Assembly: GCF_010500815.1 (NCBI RefSeq)
Contig: NZ_JAAAMG010000004.1
Location: 221,566 to 285,565, forward strand
Source of the DNA: Jiella pacifica
Lineage (GTDB): Bacteria; Pseudomonadota; Alphaproteobacteria; Rhizobiales; Rhizobiaceae
Length of the DNA: 64,000 bases
Direction of reading: 5' to 3'
This document shows, piece after piece, positions 1 to 8,637 of the stretch (within the stretch, counting starts at the first letter, position 1; every line of letters begins with the position of its first letter). The translations under genes and the position numbers were made by a program. The notes below the pieces were generated by a model. That model had not been told where the DNA came from. It did no database searches and worked only from the letters and a program-made list of their open reading frames with translations.

Positions 1-95
1 GCCGGCAGCCAGTGCGACAGGCGCAGCGTCGTCTGGGCGCTGGCCACCGAGGTCGTCGCGGCGAGCGCCGCGGCAAGGATGAGCAGTCTTGTCAT
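1..95 (-). CDS. TRAP transporter solute-binding protein DctP-type (5' end only)
   Basis: Only the first 31 codons lie in the window; the gene runs off the left edge. They encode a Sec signal peptide (MTRLLILAAALAATTSVASA, cleavage after ASA), then TTLRLSHWLP. A start resembling LRLSHWLP is typical of periplasmic DctP receptors of tripartite TRAP transporters, which bind organic acids. A GGGAGGAA ribosome site precedes the ATG. It follows the SDR gene on the same strand by 50 bp, so it probably belongs to the same operon and may import the aromatic acid degraded by the neighbours. The family call rests on a short stretch. Confidence 0.6.
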   Translation of the reverse strand, partial: MTRLLILAAALAATTSVASAQTTLRLSHWLP

Positions 96-145
96 GGTCG
101 TTCCTCCCGTTGGTCGCCCTTCCTCCCGAAGGGCGTTTTCTCATT

Positions 146-1081
146 TCAGATGAAATCGATGCCGACGCTCTGCATGGCGCCGGCAAGATCTGTCTCGACC
201 GCCTCGGCGATCCTCTCGGCGCTCCAGCCGCCGGCCATCACTGCATGCGCCGCCTCGACCGGATGGGCCCAGAGCGACAGCCGGTCGCCGCCGAGGCCGA
301 TCGCCTGGCCGGTGACGCTGGCCGAGCGCTCGGAAGCGAGATAGACGAACAGGGCGGCGACGTCATCCGGGCCGCCGAGGCCGAAATCCTGGCGCACCTT
401 GTCCGGCAAGCTCTCGCCGCGTCCCATCATCTCGGCATAGGGCTTGAGCGCCGGCGCGGTGGCGGTCATCGCCGTCATTGCATTGGGGACGATGGCATTC
501 ACCGTGACGCCCGATTTCGCCAGTTCCATCGACCATGTGCGGGCGAAGGCGGCGATGCCCGCCTTGGCGGCGGCATAGGACGTCTGGCCGAAATTGCCGC
601 GCTGGCCGGCCATCGAGGAGACCAGGATCAATCGTCCGCCTTCGCCGGCCGCGCGAAAGTGGCGAGCCGCGGCGCGGGCGCAGGTGAAGGTGCCGCGCAG
701 ATGCGTCGCGACGACGGCGTCGAAATCCTCGTCGGTGGTGTTCCACAGGACCTTGTCGCGCAGGATGCCGGCATTGCAGGCCATGACATCGAGCCGGCCG
801 AAGGCCTCGAGCGCCGTGGCGACACAGAGATCGGCCGCCTCCGCAGTGCCGATCGCGGCGACGGCCGGCGCGGCGCGTCCGCCCAGCGCTTCGATCTCGG
901 CGACGACCTTCGCCGCCGCCTCGCCATCGACGTCGTTGACGACGACGTCGCCGCCGGCCTTGGCCATGGCGAGCGCCGCGGCGCGGCCGATGCCCTGGCC
1001 GGCGCCGGTGATGACGATGACCCGGCCGTCCAGCCTGACGGCGTCCGTGGTGCTCACTGCTGCATCCCTCTCCCCCGCCAT
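146..1081 (-). CDS. SDR family NAD(P)-dependent dehydrogenase, probable beta-hydroxyacyl-CoA step
   Basis: Short-chain dehydrogenase of 311 residues with the cofactor motif TGAGQGIG (about 25-32), NAG (103-105), active-site serine near 155 and YxxxK (Y169, K173). It has an extra C-terminal tail of about 50 residues. The ATG overlaps the TGA of the upstream crotonase gene (TGATG), so the two are probably translationally coupled. From its place after an acyl-CoA ligase and a crotonase I infer oxidation of a beta-hydroxyacyl-CoA, as in CoA-dependent side-chain shortening of hydroxycinnamates. The substrate is not shown by the sequence itself. Confidence 0.85.
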   Translation of the reverse strand: MAGERDAAVSTTDAVRLDGRVIVITGAGQGIGRAAALAMAKAGGDVVVNDVDGEAAAKVVAEIEALGGRAAPAVAAIGTAEAADLCVATALEAFGRLDVMACNAGILRDKVLWNTTDEDFDAVVATHLRGTFTCARAAARHFRAAGEGGRLILVSSMAGQRGNFGQTSYAAAKAGIAAFARTWSMELAKSGVTVNAIVPNAMTAMTATAPALKPYAEMMGRGESLPDKVRQDFGLGGPDDVAALFVYLASERSASVTGQAIGLGGDRLSLWAHPVEAAHAVMAGGWSAERIAEAVETDLAGAMQSVGIDFI

Positions 1082-1905
1082 CAGCGCCCCTCGAAGCGCG
1101 CCGGGCGCTTTTCCATGAAGGCCAACGGTCCCTCCCGTGCGTCCTTCGACGCCATGACGATCCGCTTGGCCTCGTCCTCCAGGGCGAAACCTTGTTCGAG
1201 CGCAAGCCCGGTTGCAAGCCTTACCGTCCGTTTGATCTGGCGGATCGCCACCGGACCGTTCTCGGCGATGCTCTCCGCAATGCACAAAGCCCGCGAAAGG
1301 ACCTCCGCCTGCGGCACGACCCTGTTGACGAGGCCGAGCGCCAGCGCCCGCTCCGCATCGATCATGTCGCCGGTGAGCAGCATCTCCATCGCCGCCGCAT
1401 GGGGGATCTGGCGGGGCAGGCGGGCGAGCGAGCCGGCAAAGGGGATGAGCCCGTGTTTCGCCTCTGGCAGGCCGAAGCGCGCAGTCTCCGACGCGATGCG
1501 GATGTCGGTGGCGAGCATCGTCTCCAGCCCGCCGGCGACGCAGGTGCCGTTGATCGCGGCGATGATCGGCTTGTCGATCGCTGAGTGCCGCAGCGCCGAG
1601 CGGTCCATCACCGCCGGGTCATCGAGGACCCGGCGATCCCAGTCGTCCTGAGGTTCCCGCGCGCCGGTAAGCAGCGGCATCGTCAGGGCGAGGTCGCCGC
1701 CGGCACAGAAAGCCTTCCTGCCGGCACCGGTGAGGACGAGGACGCGCAGCTCGTCGTCCGCGGCATAGCGGGCATAGGCATCCGACAGCCGGCAGGCCAT
1801 TTCCGGGCTGATGGCGTTGCGTGCCGCCGGCCGGTTAAGGGTGAGGAGGAGGATGTCGCCCCGGACCTCCTCGAGAAGATGCGGCTCGCTCGGCTCCGCG
1901 GTCAT
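1081..1905 (-). CDS. Enoyl-CoA hydratase/isomerase (crotonase) family protein
   Basis: A 274-residue crotonase. The oxyanion-hole segments AFCAGGDL (66-73) and GTCVAGGLE (120-128) are present, and both positions equivalent to the two catalytic glutamates of hydratases are Glu (E128 and E148 in GLPEA), so hydratase activity is plausible. It starts within the last codons of the ligase gene (ATGA overlap at 1902-1905) and ends overlapping the SDR gene, forming a tight ligase-hydratase-dehydrogenase operon. Likely role: hydration of an aryl-acrylyl-CoA or related enoyl-CoA. Confidence 0.88.
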   Translation of the reverse strand: MTAEPSEPHLLEEVRGDILLLTLNRPAARNAISPEMACRLSDAYARYAADDELRVLVLTGAGRKAFCAGGDLALTMPLLTGAREPQDDWDRRVLDDPAVMDRSALRHSAIDKPIIAAINGTCVAGGLETMLATDIRIASETARFGLPEAKHGLIPFAGSLARLPRQIPHAAAMEMLLTGDMIDAERALALGLVNRVVPQAEVLSRALCIAESIAENGPVAIRQIKRTVRLATGLALEQGFALEDEAKRIVMASKDAREGPLAFMEKRPARFEGR

Positions 1906-3635
1906 GCCCTGCCTTCCTCGATCATCGTCCGCGCCAGGTCCCGCAGCTCCACCTTGCGGACCTTGCCGTTCGCCGTCTTCGGCGTCGCCTCGATCACCGC
2001 GACGTGGCGCGGCATCTTGTGGCGCGCCATAGTCTCCTTGCACCACGATTTCAGCCCGTCCGGATCGATGGTCTTGCCGTCACGCGCCACGACGAAGGCG
2101 AAGATCTCCTCGCCGAATTCGGCGTCCGGCACGCCGACGACCTGCGCCTCGGCGATGTCCGGATGGTCGAGCAGCCGGTCCTCGATCTCGACCGGATAGA
2201 CGTTCTCGCCGCCGCGGATCAGCATGTCCTTGATCCGCCCGACGATCCTGAGATGACCCGCCGCGTCCATCACCGCGAGGTCGCCGCTCTTCAGCCATCC
2301 CTCGGCGTCGATCGCGGCTTCCGTCGCCTCTCGCATGGCGTAATAGCCGGCGGTGACGAGAAATCCGCGGATCTGCAATTCGCCCTCCCGGCCGATGGGA
2401 ACGACCGCGCCCGTCGCCGGATCGACGATGCGGATCTCCACATGGGGCAGCGGCACGCCGGCATTGCCGACCTTCTCCTCCAGCGGCTCGTCCGGCAGGG
2501 TCTGGGTGATGATCGGGGAGCACTCGGTCATCCCCATGATGATCGCCGGATCGCAGCCGATGCGCGCCTTCAGCTCCAGCATCAGGCTCGGCGGGATCGA
2601 GGTGCCGCCGACATAGGCGATCCGCCAGGCGGAAAGGTCGCGCTCGCCGGCGGCGAGCCTCTCGTCCTGGAGAAGCCGCACATACATGGTCGGCACCGCG
2701 TTGACGATGGTGCCGCGATGGCGCTCCAGGAGATCGAGCATGCGGGACGCCTCGAAGCTCTCCATGGCGACGAGGCAGCCGCCGACGGCGGCCATGCCGA
2801 TGACGTTGCAGACGCAGCCGGCGGTATGGAAGAACGGCATGGCCGAGACCATGACGTCGCTTGCAAGGTAGCCGACGCGCCGGCCGGCGAGGAGCGCGTT
2901 GTTGACGGTGCCCCGATGGGTCAGCATCGCGCCCTTCGGCTTGCCCGTCGTGCCGGAGGTGTACTGGATCTGCATGACGCCCGCCGGCGTCACGGCGGCT
3001 TCGCGCGCCGCGAGCATCTCGTCGCTGGTCTCCGCGGCCCGCTCGAGGAGATGCTCGAAGGCGAGGGCGCCCGCGATCGTGGCGGGACCGATCTGGACCA
3101 CACGTTTTAGCGCCGGGTAGGCGCCGCCCGCCGGACGCTCGCCGCCGTCGAGCGCCGCAAGGTCGGGCAGCATGTCCGCCAGCATGCCGGCGATCGAGAA
3201 GCCGCGATGCTCGCCGGCCGCGACCAGCAGCGAGATGTCGCCCTGCTTCAGGAGATAGTCGAGCTCGGCGCGGCGGAAGGCGGGATTGACGGTGACGACA
3301 ACGGCGCCGATGCGCGCCAGCGCATATTCCAGCAGCACCCACTCCGGAGAGTTCGCTGCCATCACCGCGACCCGCGCCTCGTGGCCGACGCCGATCGCGA
3401 TCAGCGCCTTTGCCAGGCGGTCGACGGCTTCGTCGAGCTCGCGATAGGTGTAACGGCAGATCCCGTGCGGCTCGTCGAAGACGATCGCCGGCCGCTCACC
3501 GTGAAGCCGGGCCCGTTCGCGCAACAACTCGCCGAGAGTGATCTCGCGAAGCTCGACGCCCTCGCTCTCCGGCAGCCAATGCGAAGAGCCTCCCGCAACT
3601 CCCAAAGCGCTCGCTCCTCCCAAAGCCGCTCGCAT
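1902..3635 (-). CDS. AMP-dependent acyl-CoA ligase (ANL superfamily)
   Basis: A 577-residue adenylate-forming ligase: AMP-binding motif YTSGTTGKPKG at about 225-235, the GMTECSPI region, the YxxxREAT and GWLKSGDLA motifs, and the C-terminal hinge with PKTANGKVRK carrying the catalytic lysine. It would activate a carboxylic acid as acyl-AMP and then acyl-CoA. The ATG at 3635 was chosen because homology-like sequence begins soon after; an in-frame ATG at 3683 would add 16 residues. First gene of a minus-strand operon and divergent from a MarR gene. It is distinct from the feruloyl-CoA synthase at 11027, so the substrate could be a different aromatic or alicyclic acid. Confidence 0.87.
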   Translation of the reverse strand: MRAALGGASALGVAGGSSHWLPESEGVELREITLGELLRERARLHGERPAIVFDEPHGICRYTYRELDEAVDRLAKALIAIGVGHEARVAVMAANSPEWVLLEYALARIGAVVVTVNPAFRRAELDYLLKQGDISLLVAAGEHRGFSIAGMLADMLPDLAALDGGERPAGGAYPALKRVVQIGPATIAGALAFEHLLERAAETSDEMLAAREAAVTPAGVMQIQYTSGTTGKPKGAMLTHRGTVNNALLAGRRVGYLASDVMVSAMPFFHTAGCVCNVIGMAAVGGCLVAMESFEASRMLDLLERHRGTIVNAVPTMYVRLLQDERLAAGERDLSAWRIAYVGGTSIPPSLMLELKARIGCDPAIIMGMTECSPIITQTLPDEPLEEKVGNAGVPLPHVEIRIVDPATGAVVPIGREGELQIRGFLVTAGYYAMREATEAAIDAEGWLKSGDLAVMDAAGHLRIVGRIKDMLIRGGENVYPVEIEDRLLDHPDIAEAQVVGVPDAEFGEEIFAFVVARDGKTIDPDGLKSWCKETMARHKMPRHVAVIEATPKTANGKVRKVELRDLARTMIEEGRA

Positions 3636-3675
3636 CCGTGACGGCCGGTTCCTGCTTCTGGACGGGGCCGAGGGA

Positions 3676-3732
3676 CAGTTCAAGATCGTGTATGACGGCC
3701 TTGAACTGTTCGATGTCGAACAATACGATCTT
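3676..3732. promoter_or_regulatory. Nested inverted repeats between divergent ligase and MarR genes (candidate operator)
   Basis: The 175-bp divergent region contains three overlapping dyads: CAGTTCAAG at 3676-3684 with CTTGAACTG at 3700-3708 (perfect 9-bp arms), AAGATCGT at 3682-3689 with ACGATCTT at 3725-3732 (perfect 8-bp arms), and the near-continuous palindrome GTTCGA-TG-TCGAAC at 3708-3721. MarR proteins usually bind palindromes in their own divergent promoter region, so this is a reasonable operator candidate. Binding itself is inferred. Confidence 0.5.
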
Positions 3733-3810
3733 TGCTGCGGCCGTCAAGCCGAGGGCCGGTCGGGGCCTCAAGTGGCGAATGCGGCGGGCGGCGAGGAAGG
3801 AGCCGGCGGA

Positions 3811-4344
3811 ATGGAGCGGGCGAAGCCGACTCGAAAAACGTTCGACGCGCAGAACGGCGAGGCGGGAGAGGTCGAGGACGGGGCGGATGCCGGGCGGTAT
3901 CTCGACGCCGGCGCGGCGGAGACGACGATTGCCTACAAGCTTCGGCTCGCCCAGATCCTCGCTTTCCGCGCCTTCGAGGAAAAGCTCGCGGAGCGCGGCC
4001 GGGCACCGCGCTATCTCGGCCTTCTGGCGATCATCAGGAGCCATCCCGGCCAGTCTCAAAGCCGGCTCGCCGAGGCGGTGGCGCTGCGCCGCTCCAGCCT
4101 GGTGACGATCCTCGACATCCTGACGCAGGAAGGTCTGACCGAACGCCGGCCGGCGCCGGGCGACCGCCGCTCGAACGGCGTCTGGCTGACCGAAAAGGGC
4201 GAGCGCGTGGTCGAAGCGCTACTGGCCGAGAGCCGGCGCCACGACGCGATGCTGACGGCGGGGATCGGGGCGGCAGAGATCGAAACGACGTTGCGGGTGC
4301 TCGACCGGGTGATCGCCAATCTGAGGGGCGACCAGGGAACTTGA
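3811..4344 (+). CDS. MarR family transcriptional regulator
   Basis: A 177-residue winged-helix regulator. After a charged N-terminal 30 residues it shows the MarR core: dimerisation helix (TIAYKLRLAQILAF), recognition region around SQSRLAEAVALRRSSLVTIL, and the wing ERRPAPGDRRSNGVWLTEKG with the usual D-R-R. The ATG at 3811 follows an AGGAG-type site (GGAAGGAGCC). Divergently transcribed from the acyl-CoA ligase operon, so local repression relieved by an aromatic acid or its CoA thioester is likely. About 26% identity-like spacing resemblance to the second MarR at 9563 is visible only in the core motif, so they are not recent duplicates by eye. Confidence 0.85.
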   Translation: MERAKPTRKTFDAQNGEAGEVEDGADAGRYLDAGAAETTIAYKLRLAQILAFRAFEEKLAERGRAPRYLGLLAIIRSHPGQSQSRLAEAVALRRSSLVTILDILTQEGLTERRPAPGDRRSNGVWLTEKGERVVEALLAESRRHDAMLTAGIGAAEIETTLRVLDRVIANLRGDQGT

Positions 4345-4487
4345 TCTTGCCCCGAAGAAGCAACGGCGGCCGGGGTGTCCGATCGTTCAGCCACGGATGC
4401 GGCGATCCACAGCCGCAACGGAGGCGAGCCCTTGTGGCTGCGAACTTGCGTCGACGGATGCTGGCTGGAGGCGGCTTCGTGAGAATT

Positions 4488-4563
<76 letters not shown>

Positions 4564-4620
4564 ACTTTGCCGACCGGCGGCGGAGACGGCACTGGGTGGT
4601 CCGTCTCGTGTGAGCGGCTT

Positions 4621-4648
4621 CATATTAAAGACCCGCACGGAGATCAAG
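4621..4648 (-). promoter_or_regulatory. Possible promoter of tRNA-Ala
   Basis: On the minus strand CTTGAT (4648-4643) and TAATAT/AATATG (4627-4621) are spaced 15-16 bp, about 58 bp upstream of the tRNA 5' end. This resembles a sigma70-type promoter but the spacing is short, so the call is tentative. The rest of 4564-4859 shows no gene. Confidence 0.3.
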
Positions 4649-4859
4649 CGGTTTCGTCGATCGTCGCGAAGCTTTTGTGCGGGGAATACAATTTCGCACA
4701 AGCGGTGGAATTGCCTTTCGTGACGAGACCGTGACGGCGCGAGTGCATGGGCGGGGCGGATGGCACCCGATTCTTCTCCGGACGTCGGCACACGCAACTC
4801 GGCTGGTTCGTCGCCGGCTTGGCGGGACCCCGCGGTCGCCAGCGCCCGCCGTTCGAGCC

Positions 4860-5465
4860 TCAGAGCGCCGTGCGCGAGCGCATGGCGGCGGCCAGCGTGC
4901 CTTCGTCGAGATAGTCGAGCTCGCCGCCGACCGGCACGCCGTGGGCGAGGCGGGTGACCTTGACCTCGAGACCTTCCAGCCGGTCCATGATGTAGTGGGC
5001 GGTGGTCTGGCCCTCGACGGTGGCGTTGACGGCGATGACCAGTTCCTTGACGCCGCCGGCCTCGACCCGGTCGATCAGCTGGCGGATGGTCAGATCTTCC
5101 GGGCCGACGCCCTCCAGCGGCGAGAGCACGCCGCCCAGGACGTGATAGGCGGCGTTCAGCGCCTTCGCCCGCTCCAGCGCCCAGAGATCGGCGACGTCCT
5201 CCACCACCACCACGGTCGACTGGTCGCGGCCATGGTCGGTGCAGATCGTGCACGGGTCGCGCGAATCGATGTTGCCGCAGGTCGAGCACACGCCGATCTT
5301 GTCGCGCGCCTCGGCCATGGCGGCGGTGAGCGGGGCGAGCAGCTGCTCGCGGCGCTTGACGAGATGCAGCGCTGCTCGACGCGCCGAGCGGGGACCGAGG
5401 CCCGGAAGCTTCGCGAGCAGCTGGATCAGCTTCTCGATCTCCGGGCCGGCGACGGATTTTGCCAT
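4860..5465 (-). CDS. recR: Recombination mediator RecR
   Basis: 201 residues, the normal size. N-terminal helix-hairpin-helix with [19 protein letters not shown], a zinc finger ([16 protein letters not shown]), a Toprim domain ([14 protein letters not shown]), and the C-terminal [20 protein letters not shown]. RecR works with RecF and RecO to load RecA on gapped DNA. It follows ybaB and dnaX on the same strand, the common dnaX-ybaB-recR order, with 23 bp to ybaB, so it is very probably co-transcribed. Confidence 0.97.
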   Translation of the reverse strand: MAKSVAGPEIEKLIQLLAKLPGLGPRSARRAALHLVKRREQLLAPLTAAMAEARDKIGVCSTCGNIDSRDPCTICTDHGRDQSTVVVVEDVADLWALERAKALNAAYHVLGGVLSPLEGVGPEDLTIRQLIDRVEAGGVKELVIAVNATVEGQTTAHYIMDRLEGLEVKVTRLAHGVPVGGELDYLDEGTLAAAMRSRTAL

Positions 5466-5488
5466 GAATGCGACAGACTGCCGGAGGC

Positions 5489-5812
5489 TCAGAACGGAAA
5501 TTTCATGCCGGCCGGCAGGTTCAGCCCGGCGGTCATTTCCTGGGTCTTTTCCTGAATCGCCAGCTGCAGCTTGGCATGGGCGTCGGCATGGGCGGCAACG
5601 ATCAGGTCTTCCAGAATGTCTTTCTCGTCCTCCTTCATCAGCGACGGATCGATGACGAGGCCCGCCAACTCCCCGGTGCCGCGCAAGGTGACGGTGACGA
5701 GGCCGCCGCCCGACTGGCCCGCCGCCTCGATCGCCTTCACCTCGTCCTGCAGCCCGGCCATCTTTTCCTGCATGGCCTTGGCCTGCTTCATCATGTTCAT
5801 CAGGTCTTTCAT
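5489..5812 (-). CDS. YbaB/EbfC family nucleoid-associated protein
   Basis: 107 residues. The start [18 protein letters not shown] and the core [20 protein letters not shown] are characteristic of the YbaB/EbfC DNA-binding family. It sits between dnaX and recR, the conserved position for this family. Small dimeric DNA-binding protein; its cellular role is only partly known in other bacteria. Confidence 0.95.
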   Translation of the reverse strand: MKDLMNMMKQAKAMQEKMAGLQDEVKAIEAAGQSGGGLVTVTLRGTGELAGLVIDPSLMKEDEKDILEDLIVAAHADAHAKLQLAIQEKTQEMTAGLNLPAGMKFPF

Positions 5813-5957
5813 CGCGGGGCTCCTCGGTCGGATCGGATGGTGGCGGATGTGCCAGGTTTCTCGTTGGTCTCGGCGATATAAGGAGGATGTCGCCGGGCTT
5901 TGAGGGTTCGCCGCGCAGGTTTCGCCGGAGAGAGGCAGCGAAGCGACGATTCCGGCT

Positions 5958-7850
5958 TCAGTCCTCGTCGTCGAACTCGTCGGGATCGCCGATGTAATCG
6001 TCGGCGGGCGCTGCGATGGCCGTGTCGACTTCGTCTTGGCTCTCGCTGCGCAGGGTGACGTTGGTGATCTTGGCGCCGGGGAAGCTCGCGAGGATCGCCG
6101 CGACCTCCGGATCCGCTGCGGCGTCGTCGATCAGCGAGGCACGCTTTTGCGCGTCGCGCTCGTCGAGGGTCGGCTCGCCGCCGGCGGAGGAGACGGTCAC
6201 CACCCAGCGCTGGCCGGTCCAATGGTGCAGGCGCTTGGTCAGGTCGCCGAGAAGCGTTCCCGGCGCTCCCTCCGCGAGCCCCACCTCGATTCGGCCGGGC
6301 TGAAAGCGCACGGGGCGCAGATAGCGGCGGATCGACACGCGCATCAGCGAATCGCGCCTGTCCTCGGCGAGCCTCGCCAAGGCCTCGATGCCGGCGATCG
6401 TCACTTCCCCCGGAGAGGCCTGAGGGGAGGTTTGGGCCTGGGGTCTCGGCCGCATGTCCATGCGCGCGCCGCCGCCAGCGGATGCGACGAGGCGCGGCGG
6501 CGAGGTCGCGGCATCAGCCGATGGGGAAGCGCCGGTGGCAGGCGAGCCGGACGCCGCATGCCGCGGCGCCGCCGAACCCTCCGGCGCGCCGTTGCCACCG
6601 CCTTGCGGCGACGTGCCCGGCGCGGCCGCCGCCGGAAGCTTGCCCGCGCCGCCCTCGCGCAGCATCCGCAACAGATCGTCGGGGGAGGGCAGGTCCGCGG
6701 CATGGGCGATGCGGATCAGCGCCATCTCGGCCGCCTGGCGCGGCGCGGTCGTCGCGCGCAGCTCCTCGCCCGCCTTGAGCAGCATCTGCCAGATCTGCCC
6801 GAGCGTGCGGATCGAGAGCCGCTTGGAGAGATCCAAGCCGCGCTCGGCCTCGATCGGCGAGACGGCGGCGTCGTTGGTCGCTTCGGGCACGTAGCGCAGC
6901 GTCGTGACGAGATGGGTGAAGTCGGCGAGTTCGGAGATCACCACCGCCGGATCGGCACCGGAGGCATATTGCTCGCGCAGTTCCTTCAGGGCGCCGGCCG
7001 CGTCGCCCGCCATCAGCGTCTCGAACAGGTCGATGATCCGCACCCGGTCGGCGAGGCCCAGCATGTCCCTGACCGCAAGGGCCGTGACCGTGCCGGCGCC
7101 ATGGGCGATCGCCTGGTCGGTGAGCGACAGGGAATCGCGCACCGAGCCCTCGGCGGCCCGGGCGATGAGGCGGAGCGCGTCGTCCTCGACAGAGACCTTT
7201 TCGGCCGCGGCGATCTTCTGGAGATGCTGGATCAAGGTCGCCGATTCGACGCGGCGAAGGTCGAAGCGCTGGCAGCGGGAGAGAACCGTGATCGGGACCT
7301 TCCGGATCTCGGTCGTCGCGAAGACAAACTTCACATGCTCCGGCGGCTCCTCCAGCGTCTTCAAGAGGCCGTTGAAGGCCTGGTTCGACAGCATGTGGAC
7401 TTCATCGATGATGTAGACCTTGTAGCGCGCCGAGACCGGCCGGTAGCGCACTTGGGCGATGATCTCGCGCACGTCGTCGATGCCGGTGTGGGAGGCCGCG
7501 TCCATCTCGACGACGTCGACATGCCGGCCTTCCATGATCGCCTGGCAGTGGACGCCGGGGCCGGTCATGTGGATCGTCGGCTGGTGGATGTCGTCGGTCT
7601 CGTAGTTCAGCGCGCGGGCCAGAATGCGCGCCGTCGTCGTCTTGCCGACACCGCGCACGCCCGTCAGCATCCACGCCTGAGCGATGCGGCCTGTCTCGAA
7701 GGCGTTGGTGAGGGTGCGCACCATCGGCTCCTGGCCGATGAGATCGTCGAAGGAGCGCGGCCGGTATTTTCGCGCCAGGACGCGGTAGGGTTCGGGCTTT
7801 TCGGCGGTTGCCGGTCCGGCTGCCGTCTCGGTGACCTCGGTGTCGCTCAT
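5958..7850 (-). CDS. dnaX: DNA polymerase III subunit gamma/tau
   Basis: 630 residues. The N-terminal clamp-loader AAA+ domain begins [20 protein letters not shown], with Walker [20 protein letters not shown], Walker [12 protein letters not shown] and the sensor region [19 protein letters not shown]. Then comes a low-complexity Ala/Pro/Ser linker (roughly 400-480) and a conserved C-terminal domain ending in an acidic tail ([14 protein letters not shown]). The start ATG at 7850 gives [12 protein letters not shown] before the conserved part. I saw no slippery A-rich motif suggesting a frameshifted gamma form. It loads the sliding clamp and links the replisome. Confidence 0.96.
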   Translation of the reverse strand: MSDTEVTETAAGPATAEKPEPYRVLARKYRPRSFDDLIGQEPMVRTLTNAFETGRIAQAWMLTGVRGVGKTTTARILARALNYETDDIHQPTIHMTGPGVHCQAIMEGRHVDVVEMDAASHTGIDDVREIIAQVRYRPVSARYKVYIIDEVHMLSNQAFNGLLKTLEEPPEHVKFVFATTEIRKVPITVLSRCQRFDLRRVESATLIQHLQKIAAAEKVSVEDDALRLIARAAEGSVRDSLSLTDQAIAHGAGTVTALAVRDMLGLADRVRIIDLFETLMAGDAAGALKELREQYASGADPAVVISELADFTHLVTTLRYVPEATNDAAVSPIEAERGLDLSKRLSIRTLGQIWQMLLKAGEELRATTAPRQAAEMALIRIAHAADLPSPDDLLRMLREGGAGKLPAAAAPGTSPQGGGNGAPEGSAAPRHAASGSPATGASPSADAATSPPRLVASAGGGARMDMRPRPQAQTSPQASPGEVTIAGIEALARLAEDRRDSLMRVSIRRYLRPVRFQPGRIEVGLAEGAPGTLLGDLTKRLHHWTGQRWVVTVSSAGGEPTLDERDAQKRASLIDDAAADPEVAAILASFPGAKITNVTLRSESQDEVDTAIAAPADDYIGDPDEFDDED

Positions 7851-7949
7851 GGTGCCGCTTCGGCCGATCCTGCTTCGATGCTCCAGAACCGTTCTGCAGG
7901 CATCACGTGGCAGGTGCAAGGGTTCATGGTCCGTGGCTGGACAGACGGC

Positions 7950-8276
7950 CTAGCGAGAAGCGGGATAGCCAGGATCGTGAAAAAGCGCTTCGTAGTTTCG
8001 GCCACGCAGGAAGATGTTGACGATTTCGACTGCCTCGGCGACCCGGTAGAGGATCAAGGGGCTTTTCTCGAATGGGACGGATCTGAGGCAGGGTCTCAAG
8101 TCGTCGCGTCGCCGGCCGCCTAAGGGAGCGTCGCCGATCTTTTCGCATCTTGCCCTGACGCGTTCCACGAAGCCTTCGGCCACGTCGTGGCTCCGGCTTA
8201 TCTCAAAAATGGCATCGTAGATCTGTTCGAGATCGAGCCTGGCTTCGTCGCGGTAGATGACATCAACGCGTCGCAG
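7950..8276 (-). CDS. ParE/RelE-type toxin with no canonical start at the expected place
   Basis: The reading frame encodes a ParE-like toxin: near the N terminus VDVIYRDEARLDLEQIYD, then FVERVRARCEKIGDAPLGGR and the C-terminal core PLILYRVAEAVEIVNIFLRG. Full family length (108 residues) needs initiation near 8276, where it overlaps the antitoxin gene by 14 nt; the only start-like codon there is CTG. The first canonical codon in frame is GTG at 8183, which would delete the N-terminal helix. An ATG at the junction is in another frame. So either CTG is used with coupling to the antitoxin, or the gene is damaged. Confidence 0.7.
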   Translation of the reverse strand: MRRVDVIYRDEARLDLEQIYDAIFEISRSHDVAEGFVERVRARCEKIGDAPLGGRRRDDLRPCLRSVPFEKSPLILYRVAEAVEIVNIFLRGRNYEALFHDPGYPASR

Positions 8277-8553
8277 GACCCTGGCCGGCCCGCCTTTCGC
8301 TCATGAAACGCTCCATGCGTGCTCGCATTTCCTCACTCGTCAGGCTCGGTCGCGGATCGTTCAGGGATCGATCGATCTTCGCCCGGATCTCCTCCAACTG
8401 CCTTTCGTGATCCTCTCGCTCCCGCTGCCAGGCCCGCACGGCCTCCTGCAGCGCTTCGCTTTCCGATCCGAACGATCCGGCCTCGACGGATTCGCGGATC
8501 GTCCGCAGCATGTCAGCGGGCAACTCGACGCTCAGCTTTTCTGCAATGGCCAT
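8263..8553 (-). CDS. ParD-like antitoxin (ribbon-helix-helix)
   Basis: 96 residues. The N-terminal KLSVELPADMLRTIRESVEA followed by GSFGSESEALQEAVRAWQRE is the RHH DNA-binding fold of ParD-type antitoxins; the rest is a charged helical tail expected to bind the toxin. It lies directly upstream of, and overlaps, the ParE-like gene, the usual antitoxin-first order. It probably represses its own operon. Confidence 0.85.
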   Translation of the reverse strand: MAIAEKLSVELPADMLRTIRESVEAGSFGSESEALQEAVRAWQREREDHERQLEEIRAKIDRSLNDPRPSLTSEEMRARMERFMSERRAGQGPATR

Positions 8554-8637
8554 GGCGCGCTCCTGTCGGACGAGAGCAACGAAGATAAGCGATCAGCCCG
8601 CAATTTGCACGCGGTTCGGCGTGCCACCATCGCAGCC

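Noticed and set aside
5958..7850. Programmed frameshift in dnaX
   Set aside because: No A-rich slippery heptamer with a downstream stem was seen in the expected region; the full-length form is continuous.
7851..7949. SRP RNA (ffs) next to dnaX
   Set aside because: In relatives ffs can lie near dnaX, but I found no GGAAG-CAGCC-type core in this spacer.
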